Assembly (NCBI GenBank): GCA_002082245.2
Contig: NBTC02000002.1
Coordinates: 930,001 to 994,000 of the forward strand
Length of the DNA stretch: 64,000 nt
Reading direction: 5' to 3'
Origin: Yersinia enterocolitica
Lineage (GTDB): Bacteria > Pseudomonadota > Gammaproteobacteria > Enterobacterales > Enterobacteriaceae
Shown: one piece after another, positions 28,094 through 38,192 of the stretch
Numbering within the stretch: the stretch's first letter is position 1
How the letters are laid out: each line of letters begins with the position of its first letter
Translations under genes and position numbers: made by a program
The notes under the pieces: model-generated
What the model was told of the DNA's origin: nothing
Seen by the model: only the letters and a program-made list of their open reading frames with translations
The model's database searches: none

Positions 28094-29836
28094 ATGACAA
28101 CCAGCGTTGTATCGGCGGACCGTCCTTTATTAACCAATAAAGCTATAGCGCTCGGATTAGATTTTGGCAGCGATTCCGTCCGGGTATTGGCGGTAGATTG
28201 TCAACATGGCACCGAGATCGATACCGAAGTTGTCTACTACCCTCGCTGGCAGCAGGGCCTTTATTGTCAGGCCGCACAAAATCAGTTTCGCCATCATCCA
28301 CTGGACTATATAGAAGCCATGGAACAGGCGATCCGTCAGGTCGTCAGCCGCCTGTCAGAAGAGCAGCGCCTGCAAATCGTCGGGATTGGTGTTGACTCCA
28401 CGGGTTCAACACCCGCGCCGATTGATGAGCAAGGACAGGTATTGGCACTGCGCCCTGAATTTGCAGATAATCCCAATGCGATGTTTGTGCTGTGGAAAGA
28501 CCATACGGCTATAGAAGAAGCGGAAGAGATTAATCGCTTATGTCGCAGTGGCGAATTTGCCGACTATTCCCGCTATATTGGCGGTGTCTACTCTTCTGAA
28601 TGGTTCTGGGCAAAAATCCTGCACGTGACACGCGCCGATGCCGCCGTGCGTGATGCAGCGGTGTCGTGGATTGAGTTGTGTGATTGGGTACCGGCACTGT
28701 TATCCGGCACCACCGCCCCACAGGATATTCAACGGGGGCGATGCAGCGCGGGCCATAAAAGCTTATGGCACCCATCATGGGGGGGATTGCCACCGCGTGA
28801 ATTCCTGGCGGCACTGGATACCCGTCTGGTAGACGACCTTACATACCCTATGTTTACTGATACCTACACGGCTGAACGGCCGGTGGGTTTAATTACTGCC
28901 GCATGGGCTGAGCGTTTGGGGCTACCGACCGGTGTTGTGCTCTCTGGTGGCGCGTTTGATTGCCATATGGGTGCCGTGGGCGCAGGTGCTCAACCTTATA
29001 CCTTGGTCAAAGTTATTGGTACCTCCACTTGCGATATTCTGATTGCCGATGACAAGTTGGTGGGTGAGCGCGCCATTGCCGGTATTTGCGGTCAGGTTGA
29101 AGGCAGTGTGGTACCCGGCTGGATTGGTATGGAGGCAGGTCAGTCAGCTTTTGGTGACATGTATGCCTGGTTCAGTCGTTTACTGAGTTGGCCATTACGT
29201 CAGGCCGCCTTGGCACAACCCGAATTGCAACCCCAGTTAAAGCAGATTGAATCTACCCTCCTCGCGTCACTCACCGCTGAATGGGCAAAGAACCCTTCAC
29301 TGGATCACTTGCCAGTGGTATTGGATTGGTTTAATGGTCGCCGTACGCCGAATGCTAATCAACGTTTAAAAGGGGTTATTACCGATCTGAATTTGGGAAC
29401 CGATGCCCCTACTCTATTTGGTGGTTTTATCGCAGCAACCGCTTTTGGTGCGCGCGCTATCATGGAGTGTTTTGAACAGCAGGATATTCCGGTTGAGAAC
29501 GTGTTGGCATTGGGCGGTATTGCGCGTAAATCACCGGTTATCATGCAAGTTTGTGCCGACGTGATGAATCGACCACTGCAAATTGTTGCCTCTGATCAAT
29601 GTTGCGCGCTGGGAGCGGCAATTTTTGCCGCCGTGGCCGCAGGAATATATCGCGATGTCCCTGCTGCGCAGCGTCAGATGGCCTGTAAGATTGAGCGCAC
29701 TCTGACACCTGACGCCAGCCAGGTTGCTCGCTATCAGCAACTTTATCAGCGCTATCAACAGTGGTGTCTGTCAGCAGAACCACACTATATGCCAGTAACC
29801 GATACACCTGCGCCAATGACCGAGACGACACACTGA
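28094..29836 (+). CDS. araB: Ribulokinase AraB
   Basis: FGGY-family kinase that phosphorylates L-ribulose to L-ribulose 5-phosphate, second step of arabinose catabolism. It has 580 residues, near E. coli's 566. The N-terminal phosphate-1 motif is [29 protein letters not shown] and IGTSTCDI are conserved. The C-terminal adenosine-binding region has [20 protein letters not shown] and [15 protein letters not shown]. The start at 28094 has AGGAG about 8 bases upstream. It is followed 63 bp later by araA. Confidence 0.95.
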   Translation: MTTSVVSADRPLLTNKAIALGLDFGSDSVRVLAVDCQHGTEIDTEVVYYPRWQQGLYCQAAQNQFRHHPLDYIEAMEQAIRQVVSRLSEEQRLQIVGIGVDSTGSTPAPIDEQGQVLALRPEFADNPNAMFVLWKDHTAIEEAEEINRLCRSGEFADYSRYIGGVYSSEWFWAKILHVTRADAAVRDAAVSWIELCDWVPALLSGTTAPQDIQRGRCSAGHKSLWHPSWGGLPPREFLAALDTRLVDDLTYPMFTDTYTAERPVGLITAAWAERLGLPTGVVLSGGAFDCHMGAVGAGAQPYTLVKVIGTSTCDILIADDKLVGERAIAGICGQVEGSVVPGWIGMEAGQSAFGDMYAWFSRLLSWPLRQAALAQPELQPQLKQIESTLLASLTAEWAKNPSLDHLPVVLDWFNGRRTPNANQRLKGVITDLNLGTDAPTLFGGFIAATAFGARAIMECFEQQDIPVENVLALGGIARKSPVIMQVCADVMNRPLQIVASDQCCALGAAIFAAVAAGIYRDVPAAQRQMACKIERTLTPDASQVARYQQLYQRYQQWCLSAEPHYMPVTDTPAPMTETTH

Positions 29837-29899
29837 TCTTGGCGATCAAACTGATTTATAAATATATTTTTTATAACAATTTATTAAACGGAGTATCAG

Positions 29900-31402
29900 A
29901 TGGACGTATTCAAGCAATCAGAAGTGTGGTTTGTCATTGGTAGCCAGAACCTGTATGGCCCGAAAACCCTGCAACAAGTTATGGATAATGCCCATCAGGT
30001 GGTTAACAGCCTGAATAGTGAAGCGGGCTTGCCAATAAAACTGGTACTAAAACCGTTGGTGACCACACCGGATGAGATAACTGCACTGTGCCGTGAGGCG
30101 AACTATGATACCGCCTGTATCGGGGTAATGACGTGGTTACACACCTTCTCTCCCGCCAAAATGTGGATTGGTGGTTTGAGTATTCTGAATAAACCTTTAT
30201 TGCAATTCCACACTCAGTTTAATGCGCAGATCCCGTGGGAAACCATGGATATGGACTTTATGAACCTGAACCAAACCGCCCATGGTGGCCGCGAGTTTGG
30301 CTTTATCGGCGCGCGGATGCGCCAACAACACAGCGTGATAACCGGTCATTGGCAGGATAAAGCAGCGCATCAACGTATTGGTCAATGGATGCGAGTAGCG
30401 GCAGCCAAACAAGAAAGCCAACAGCTTAAAGTGGCACGTTTTGGCGACAACATGCGCGAAGTGGCAGTAACCGACGGTGATAAAGTGGCTGCTCAAATCC
30501 AGTTTGGTTACTCAGTTAATGCCTATGGGATCGGTGATTTAGTCACGGTGGTGGATGCCGTTAGCAAAGGTGATATTGATACCTTGGTTGAAGAGTATGA
30601 AGCCACTTACCGCTTCACTGATGCGGTAAAACTGAACGGCAATAAACGTGAAAATTTGCTGGATGCGGCCCGTATTGAATTAGGCATGAAGCGTTTTCTA
30701 GAACAAGGTGGTTTTAAAGCCTTTACCACTAACTTTGAAAATCTGTATGGCTTGAAGCAGTTACCGGGGCTGGCAGTGCAACGACTGATGCAACAAGGTT
30801 ACGGTTTTGGCGGTGAAGGTGACTGGAAGACTGCCGCGTTGCTGCGCATTCTGAAAGTAATGGGCACTGGCCTGAAAGGTGGCACCTCGTTTATGGAGGA
30901 TTACACCTATAACTTCCAACCAGGCAATGATTTAGTGGTTGGCTCTCATATGCTGGAAGTGTGTCCCTCTATCGCCAAAGAAGAGAAACCGTTGCTGGAT
31001 GTACAACACTTAGGTATCGGTGGTAAAGCCGATCCGGCGCGCTTGATCTTCTCTACACCGGCAGGCCCGGCACTGAATGCCAGTTTAATTGACATGGGGA
31101 ACCGTTTCCGCTTATTGGTCAACGTCGTCGATACTGTCGAACAGCCGCACCCCTTACCTAAACTGCCGGTAGCCCGTGCTATCTGGCAAGCTCAGCCGTC
31201 GCTGGCAACGGCTGCTGAAGCTTGGATTATCGCCGGTGGCGCGCACCACACGGTATTCTCTCAAGCCGTCGGGGTGGATGAATTGCGCCTGTATGCCGAG
31301 ATGCACGGTATTGAATTCCTGTTGATCGACAATGATACGACGCTTCCTGCATTTAAAAATGAAATCCGCTGGAACGAAGTGTATTACCATCTAAATCGCT
31401 GA
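29900..31402 (+). CDS. araA: L-arabinose isomerase AraA
   Basis: Manganese-dependent enzyme that converts L-arabinose to L-ribulose. It has exactly 500 residues as in E. coli. Start [26 protein letters not shown], and the metal and catalytic region [15 protein letters not shown] with FMEDYTYNF (two Glu ligands) and [10 protein letters not shown] (a His ligand) are all present. The ATG has CGGAG 9 bases upstream. In E. coli araD follows directly; here the operon stops and araD is at about 60.3 kb. Confidence 0.96.
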   Translation: MDVFKQSEVWFVIGSQNLYGPKTLQQVMDNAHQVVNSLNSEAGLPIKLVLKPLVTTPDEITALCREANYDTACIGVMTWLHTFSPAKMWIGGLSILNKPLLQFHTQFNAQIPWETMDMDFMNLNQTAHGGREFGFIGARMRQQHSVITGHWQDKAAHQRIGQWMRVAAAKQESQQLKVARFGDNMREVAVTDGDKVAAQIQFGYSVNAYGIGDLVTVVDAVSKGDIDTLVEEYEATYRFTDAVKLNGNKRENLLDAARIELGMKRFLEQGGFKAFTTNFENLYGLKQLPGLAVQRLMQQGYGFGGEGDWKTAALLRILKVMGTGLKGGTSFMEDYTYNFQPGNDLVVGSHMLEVCPSIAKEEKPLLDVQHLGIGGKADPARLIFSTPAGPALNASLIDMGNRFRLLVNVVDTVEQPHPLPKLPVARAIWQAQPSLATAAEAWIIAGGAHHTVFSQAVGVDELRLYAEMHGIEFLLIDNDTTLPAFKNEIRWNEVYYHLNR

Positions 31403-31432
31403 GTTAAGGCTAATACAGCGATTTAATTTGTT

Positions 31433-31504
31433 GATTTAAATAGACCTGGTAATTTAAATAGACTTAGTGATTTAAATAAATCAATTGATTTAAACATGCT
31501 ATCC
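31433..31504. repeat. Degenerate 18-bp tandem repeat after araA
   Basis: (G/A)ATTTAAA begins at 31433, 31451, 31469 and 31487, an exact 18-bp period. The first two units differ by three bases; the later ones are more diverged. It lies between the araA stop and a terminator hairpin. Possible local slippage product or a binding array. Confidence 0.75.
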
Positions 31505-31530
31505 AGGGGCTTAACGGCCCCTGAGTTTAA
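31504..31530 (+). terminator. Terminator after araA
   Basis: CAGGGGC (31504-31510) and GCCCCTG (31517-31523) form a perfect 7-bp stem with a 6-base loop, followed by AGTTTAA. The T run is weak. Confidence 0.6.
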
Positions 31531-31747
31531 TGACAACCTGTCCGCCACGGTGAAAAACCAGCAGATCGTAAAGACGTCATTTTCCCCGCGCATAATAAGC
31601 ACCTATTTAGGCTCGAACCGCACCATCCTTGCCACGGATACAATATCTTCTGCCTATTCTCCCCACCAGAGCTCGTGTCGTCGAAGTTTGTCAGCAGTCT
31701 GAGGAGCTTAACAGCCCTATATGTTTTCAACATCGCCGTCACTGCCG
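31531..31747. other. Intergenic stretch with no recognised gene
   Basis: 217 bp between the araA terminator and the end of the converging ATPase gene. A minus-strand frame covers most of it (31527-31769), but its translation is Trp/Cys-rich and resembles no family I know, so it is not called. It could be a decayed gene fragment. Confidence 0.5.
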
Positions 31748-32893
31748 CTAACGTGCTGCCCATAACCAATGAGGTGTGGCCTCTTGTTGTATCGTTGTCT
31801 CACTTAACTGTTTATCCAACAAGATATGGCGACAGTGGCTTTCCTGCTGTAGCGCCGCCACCAGCTCAGCAGCATGGGACACCACAATCACCTGGGTATG
31901 TTGTGCCGCCTGCCCAATCAACCGCGCTAATGGTTTTAACAGATCAACATGCAGGCTGATTTCGGGTTCGTTCAGGATCATCATTTCGGGAGGTCGTGGC
32001 GATAGCAATGCCGCCACCAGCAATAAATAACGTAAGGTACCGTCTGATAGCTCTGCGACCTTGAGTGGCCTTAACAAACCTTGCTGTGACAACAGCAACT
32101 CAAAATTGGGTTCAATAGCCAACGTAGTTCCGGGAAAAGCATCTGTAATGGTATGCGTGAGTGCATCGGTATCCCCGATCTCTCTGATCGTTTGTAACGC
32201 TGCGGCCAAGTCCGCACCATCGCTGGCCAGTACCGGTGTATAAGTCCCCACTTGAAGCTGGCGAGCTGGCGCATGACGGTCGGTACGCAGATTGTCATAA
32301 AAACGCCAGGCCCGCATCCGTTCGCGCATAAGCAGAATCTCTGGGGCATCACGGGGGTCTGTGCTGTGGGTCATCATACTGTCATAGGCCGCTAACCCGT
32401 GATATGACTCGCGCCAAATTCCGCGCTCATCACGGATGCGAACCCGCGGGCCTCGCCGCTCAGCAAAAAGCGCATTATTGTTCAGGGTATCGCCACACCA
32501 CAGGCTTTCAAGCTTGATTTCAGGATCCAATGCAAAAAATGACCTGCGCGGTGTGGGGAGACCCAGATCGATAGCATAACCATAGTCCGCACCAGCAAAG
32601 CCCAATTTGAGGCTCACGGGATGATGGCGAGTGGTACCTTCAATCGGTTGTTCTCCTGATTTCATCGACTGGGAAAACGACGCGGGCCCCGCCCAGAGGG
32701 TTGATTGTAAACCGCCCTCCGCCGCCAATGATTGGATAACCTGCCCCTGACCAATATCTGACAGCAACCGGAGCGCTCGATAAAGACTGGACTTGCCACT
32801 GCCATTCGCGCCGGTAATGACATTCAATTGCCCCAATTCAAGTACCACATCGCGTAACGAACGGTAGCCAGAGATAGCAAGCCGAGTGATCAT
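31748..32893 (-). CDS. AAA/RecF-like ATP-binding protein
   Basis: A 381-residue single-domain ATPase of the AAA_21/OLD-like, SMC-related type. It starts with ITRLAISGYRSLRDVVLEL, followed by Walker A GANGSGKSS at about residues 28-36. Near the C-terminus are an ABC-like signature LSDGTLRYLLLVAALL and Walker B MMILNEPEISLH, then a final VIVVSHAAELV with the switch histidine. Proteins of this kind occur alone or with nucleases in phage defence, but no nuclease domain or partner gene is present. The start at 32893 has AAGGAA 6 bases upstream. Function unknown. It is convergent with araA and divergent from the beta-glucosidase gene. Confidence 0.82.
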   Translation of the reverse strand: MITRLAISGYRSLRDVVLELGQLNVITGANGSGKSSLYRALRLLSDIGQGQVIQSLAAEGGLQSTLWAGPASFSQSMKSGEQPIEGTTRHHPVSLKLGFAGADYGYAIDLGLPTPRRSFFALDPEIKLESLWCGDTLNNNALFAERRGPRVRIRDERGIWRESYHGLAAYDSMMTHSTDPRDAPEILLMRERMRAWRFYDNLRTDRHAPARQLQVGTYTPVLASDGADLAAALQTIREIGDTDALTHTITDAFPGTTLAIEPNFELLLSQQGLLRPLKVAELSDGTLRYLLLVAALLSPRPPEMMILNEPEISLHVDLLKPLARLIGQAAQHTQVIVVSHAAELVAALQQESHCRHILLDKQLSETTIQQEATPHWLWAAR

Positions 32894-33066
32894 CATTCTT
32901 CCTTCTTCAACAAAAAATCTTAATTTGCGAAACACTGATTATATACACAGTGGTATTCAATGACCCATCTTGTCTTCACCTCGTTTAGGCACTGTTTACG
33001 GTTTTGTGATTGGTGTCTTGTATATCGCTGTCGTTTTATTGCCGTTCAATCACTCAATTTAGCATC

Positions 33067-33092
33067 ACAGAAACCGGTTACAGAAACCGGTT
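33067..33092. promoter_or_regulatory. Two tandem 13-bp repeats, candidate LacI-family operators for the GH1 gene
   Basis: ACAGAAACCGGTT occurs twice head to tail (33067-33079, 33080-33092). Each copy contains the palindrome AACCGGTT with the central CG typical of LacI-family operators; GAAACCGGTTTC-like sites are used by AscG in beta-glucoside control. They lie 83-108 bp upstream of the start codon. Confidence 0.55.
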
Positions 33093-33114
33093 GCATAAAT
33101 AACGTTTTCCCTAA

Positions 33115-34587
<1,473 letters not shown>

Positions 34588-34611
34588 TCACGCACTGTAT
34601 GGCTGGTGATA

Positions 34612-34645
34612 GCTGGGTGAGAGATTCTCACCCAGCGTTATTTTA
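34612..34645 (+). terminator. Rho-independent terminator after the GH1 gene
   Basis: GCTGGGTGAGA (34612-34622) pairs perfectly with TCTCACCCAGC (34626-34636), an 11-bp stem with a 3-base loop, followed by GTTATTTT. Confidence 0.85.
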
Positions 34646-34675
34646 AGCGAGATTAATAACCCACTGCGCGATGCA

Positions 34676-36796
34676 TTACTCAGTTTGTAACCGCCACAAC
34701 CGTGCATAGGCTCCTTCCTGAGCAAGTAGCGCCTGATGACTGCCTTGTTCCAATACTTGCCCGTTTCCTAATACCAAAATACGATGACATTGGCGCAATG
34801 TATTCAATCGATGAGCAATGCAGATGACGGTGCGATTACGGATAATTTCTGGTAACTGGCGCATAATTGCCGCCTCAGATTCATAATCCAGAGCACTGGT
34901 GGCTTCATCAAGAATCAGTATTTTAGGATCCGCCATTAGCGCCCTCGCCAGAGCAACTCGCTGCCGCTGCCCGCCAGACAGCATACTCCCTTTTTCCCCC
35001 ACCTGGGTTTGATAGCCCTGCGGTAGAGCCATAATAAAATCATGCGCCCCCGCCTGCCGGGCAATCGACTCAACCAGGGTATCATCAGCATTAGGCTGGC
35101 ACTGGCAGATGTTGTCCCGCAGGCTACCAGAGAACAAGATGCTATCTTGCAGTACCACACTCATTTGGCGACGTAATGCCGTGGCATCGGTAATCGCCAA
35201 GTCCTGCCCATCTATCAGAATTTGCCCATGTTGAGGAATATATAACCGCTGTAGTAACTTCGTTAGCGTTGATTTGCCACAGCCGGATGGCCCGGTAATG
35301 CCAATAAACTCGCCACCAGCAATATCTAAATTGAGATTTTGTAAAACTTCGGTGGTATCTGATCGATAGCGAAAACGCACCTGTTTAAATGTCAACCGCC
35401 CGGTGCACCCATGACTTGATGATAATCCGGTGCAGCCCGGCTCGGTTGGATAATCCAAAATGGTACCAATCCGTTTCAGAGCGACTTGCGTATGGTGGAA
35501 ATCTTGCCATATCTGAGCCAAACGTAAAATGGGTTGAGTTACGTAACCCGAAAACATTGAAAAAGCAATGAATTGACCTGGGCTTAACCCCCCTGCCAGT
35601 ACCAATTTAACGCCAAACCACAACACTATGGCTGAGGTGACTTTATTGATAAGTGTAATACCTTGCTCAGCAATATTTGCCATCCTCATGCCAGCAAATG
35701 ATGCCCGCACATAACGGGCTAATGACTGCTGCCAGCTACGATTAAACTGGCTTTCGGTGGCAGTGGTTTTTATCGTTTCCAACCCGCTAATTGCTTCAGT
35801 TAAAAACGACGTATTATCTGCACTGGCTTCATATTGACGCTCAACCCGCTGACGTAAAACACCGCCAATGGCCCACCAAAACAGGAGGTAACAGATCAGA
35901 GAGAACAGAACTATCCATGTCAGTTGGCTGCTATAACAAAACATCACAATTATAAATGTACCAACAAAGATCAGGTCCAATAACATGGTTAATGCAGACC
36001 CCGTCAGAAAACTGCGAATCTGCTCCATTTCTTGTACTTTGGCGATAGTTTGCCCTGTCTGCTGTGCGCCAAAATAAGCCAGGGGCAACCCCAGTAAATG
36101 GCGATAAAGGCGGGTGTTAAGTTCGGCACCAACTCGGCTGGAGAGATGTGAGAACAGCCAGCCACGCAAGAAGGTGTAACAGGGTTCGGCAATTGCCAAT
36201 GCTATCATGGCGCAGCCCAATACCATTAAGCTCCCGACGCCGCGGCTCACTAAGACTTTGTCGATCACCGTTTCAAATAGCATTGGCGTCACCAGCAAAA
36301 TAGCCTGTAATAACAGTGACACTAAAACGATATTACGTAATTGATGGCGATATTTAGTAATAACCGGAATAAACCAACCAAAGCCAAAAGAGGCTTTTTT
36401 CGGTCCCTGTAACTCTGCTTTCGCCAATAAAATAGCGTCACCACGCCACAAGCAGGCCAGTGCTTGCTGGCTTATTTGCTGCTGCTGTCCCGTGGCGGCA
36501 AAATAAACCACCGCACCCTGATCATTCAGCGCCAGTAGTACATACCACTGATTCTCATCACTGAATAAGATAGGTAGCGCCAGATGTTTCAAACGGTCAT
36601 ATGACTGACTGACTTTTCTGGCCCGCAAACCAATCCAACCGGCACCACGACACAGCGCAATGTAATCTATTTTTTCCGGCGCTAATCCGAGTTGATGCGC
36701 CAACTGCGCAGGCTCAACCGCCAGATCAAAACATGCAGCAGCCCGAGCCAGTGCTGCCAATGGCTGGATGACCTGCGTTGATGTTGAATTCTTCAT
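34676..36796 (-). CDS. Type I secretion ABC transporter, RtxE-like (second ATPase)
   Basis: A 706-residue HlyB-family exporter and third gene of a secretion operon. The N-terminal 130 residues are a C39-peptidase-like domain without the catalytic Cys motif, as in RTX transporters, so it probably recognises rather than cleaves its substrate. A six-helix membrane domain spans about 155-440. The ATPase has Walker A GPSGCGKST, signature LSGGQRQRVALARAL and Walker B ILILDEATSALD. The ATG is 1 base after the membrane-fusion gene stop. Vibrio MARTX secretion uses two different ABC proteins (RtxB and RtxE) with one RtxD, which matches this gene set. Confidence 0.88.
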   Translation of the reverse strand: MKNSTSTQVIQPLAALARAAACFDLAVEPAQLAHQLGLAPEKIDYIALCRGAGWIGLRARKVSQSYDRLKHLALPILFSDENQWYVLLALNDQGAVVYFAATGQQQQISQQALACLWRGDAILLAKAELQGPKKASFGFGWFIPVITKYRHQLRNIVLVSLLLQAILLVTPMLFETVIDKVLVSRGVGSLMVLGCAMIALAIAEPCYTFLRGWLFSHLSSRVGAELNTRLYRHLLGLPLAYFGAQQTGQTIAKVQEMEQIRSFLTGSALTMLLDLIFVGTFIIVMFCYSSQLTWIVLFSLICYLLFWWAIGGVLRQRVERQYEASADNTSFLTEAISGLETIKTTATESQFNRSWQQSLARYVRASFAGMRMANIAEQGITLINKVTSAIVLWFGVKLVLAGGLSPGQFIAFSMFSGYVTQPILRLAQIWQDFHHTQVALKRIGTILDYPTEPGCTGLSSSHGCTGRLTFKQVRFRYRSDTTEVLQNLNLDIAGGEFIGITGPSGCGKSTLTKLLQRLYIPQHGQILIDGQDLAITDATALRRQMSVVLQDSILFSGSLRDNICQCQPNADDTLVESIARQAGAHDFIMALPQGYQTQVGEKGSMLSGGQRQRVALARALMADPKILILDEATSALDYESEAAIMRQLPEIIRNRTVICIAHRLNTLRQCHRILVLGNGQVLEQGSHQALLAQEGAYARLWRLQTE

Positions 36797-36797
36797 C

Positions 36798-38192
36798 TCA
36801 ACGCTCCCTCATGGCTTCGGATTGGTATTCTTGTAATGGGCTGAGTAAGTAATCGATAACCCGCCGCCGGCCGGTTTTAATCTCTACACTGACCGCCATA
36901 CCTGCGGATAAACGCACCGACTTCCCTTCAACGCTCAGCCTGTCGCTGTCCAGACGGATCCGGGCCGGAAACACTAAGCCTTGTTGTTGGTCCTCCATCG
37001 CATCACGAGAAATATGCTTTACTTCACCCGACAACGTGCCAAATCGGGTATAAGGAAAGCTATCAACTTTCACCTCCACCGCCTGCCCTGGCAGCACAAA
37101 ACCCACATCCTTATTGAGGATCATGACATCGAGTTCTAACTGATGACTTTCCGGCACCAATACCATTAACGGTTGAGCCGTGGTGACCACGCCGCCCAGA
37201 GTATGAATCGCCAATTGTTGAATCACGCCGGTAACCGGTGCACGTAAGGTCTGTTGGCGCTGCTTTTCTAGCAATTTGATCTGCTCTTGTCGCAATTGGT
37301 TGATAACTTCATGAGCTTGATTTAATCGTTCCTGGTAGCTCCGCCTCTTTTCAGCTAAATAGTGCAGTCGGGTTTGTGACAGGTGGTGTGCTTTCGCCTG
37401 CAAGATAGCCTGTTCATTGTCCAAACGGCTACTTTCAGCCGTGGCATTTAGCCATTCCCGCTCTTGTAGCAATAACTCCACGTCGGCGATTGACTTGGAT
37501 TTAGCGAGTGTTCGTAACGCCTGCAACCGTTGATGAATGTTTTTCATTAACACTTTCTGGTGCGTAATATTAGTCATACCCGCTTGAATATGGGCCTGGT
37601 TAACCGCCTGTTCACTCTCCTGGCGCGATAACTCTGCATTGACCTCGTTTACTTCTTTGTGCAAAAGTGCCCTGGCGGTGATGTTCAAATCATCAGGGCT
37701 ACTTTCAGGAGGAGTAAACATCGCGGCGGGGTTCACTGTCAGCAGCGCCGCCATACGGGCAGCTTCCAGTAAGCGATGCATTAATTGCTGATTGATATTA
37801 CCTAGCTCGGCATCAATGCCGATTGGATTTAACTCAATCAACACCTGGCCGGCTTCAACTTTGTCACCATCGCGCACCTTAATTGCGACCACCACCCCCG
37901 GTTCTAGCGGTTGGATCACTTTCGAATGTTCAGAAACAATCACTTTGCCCTTAGCTGACGCGTGAATATCAAGCCTTCCAACAATCGACCATACCAATGC
38001 CAGCAGCAGTGTCAGCGCCAGAAACCATGCAGTGCTCCGTGCCAGTGGTGCCACTGGCCGTTCCACAATATCCAGATAGGCAGGCAGGAAATCATATTCA
38101 TCACGGGTGCGCTGAGGCGAGAAATGGCGTTGCCAACGGTTCTTTATGGCATTGAACCATGCTGTTCTATACCAATATTGCATCAACTTCAT
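36798..38192 (-). CDS. Type I secretion membrane fusion protein, HlyD/RtxD-like
   Basis: A 464-residue periplasmic adaptor. One membrane anchor lies at about residues 55-75 (WFLALTLLLALVWSIVG). VIVSEHSKVIQPLEPGVVVAIKVRDGD is the first lipoyl half, then long coiled-coil arms (about 150-310), then LRAPVTGVIQQLAIHTLGGVV, the second half, and the beta-barrel region with FPYTRFGTLSGEVKHIS. It bridges the inner-membrane ABC protein to a TolC-type channel. The start overlaps the previous stop by 4 bp (ATGA), showing translational coupling. Confidence 0.9.
   Translation of the reverse strand: MKLMQYWYRTAWFNAIKNRWQRHFSPQRTRDEYDFLPAYLDIVERPVAPLARSTAWFLALTLLLALVWSIVGRLDIHASAKGKVIVSEHSKVIQPLEPGVVVAIKVRDGDKVEAGQVLIELNPIGIDAELGNINQQLMHRLLEAARMAALLTVNPAAMFTPPESSPDDLNITARALLHKEVNEVNAELSRQESEQAVNQAHIQAGMTNITHQKVLMKNIHQRLQALRTLAKSKSIADVELLLQEREWLNATAESSRLDNEQAILQAKAHHLSQTRLHYLAEKRRSYQERLNQAHEVINQLRQEQIKLLEKQRQQTLRAPVTGVIQQLAIHTLGGVVTTAQPLMVLVPESHQLELDVMILNKDVGFVLPGQAVEVKVDSFPYTRFGTLSGEVKHISRDAMEDQQQGLVFPARIRLDSDRLSVEGKSVRLSAGMAVSVEIKTGRRRVIDYLLSPLQEYQSEAMRER

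Noticed and set aside
31600..31625. GGCTCGAACC resembling a tRNA T-arm
   Set aside because: Flanking bases cannot form the T-stem or acceptor stem and no anticodon arm is found at the proper distance.
31527..31769. Minus-strand 80-codon frame next to the AAA ATPase gene
   Set aside because: No recognisable family, odd composition, no ribosome site, and it overlaps the ATPase 3' end. Kept as unexplained DNA only.
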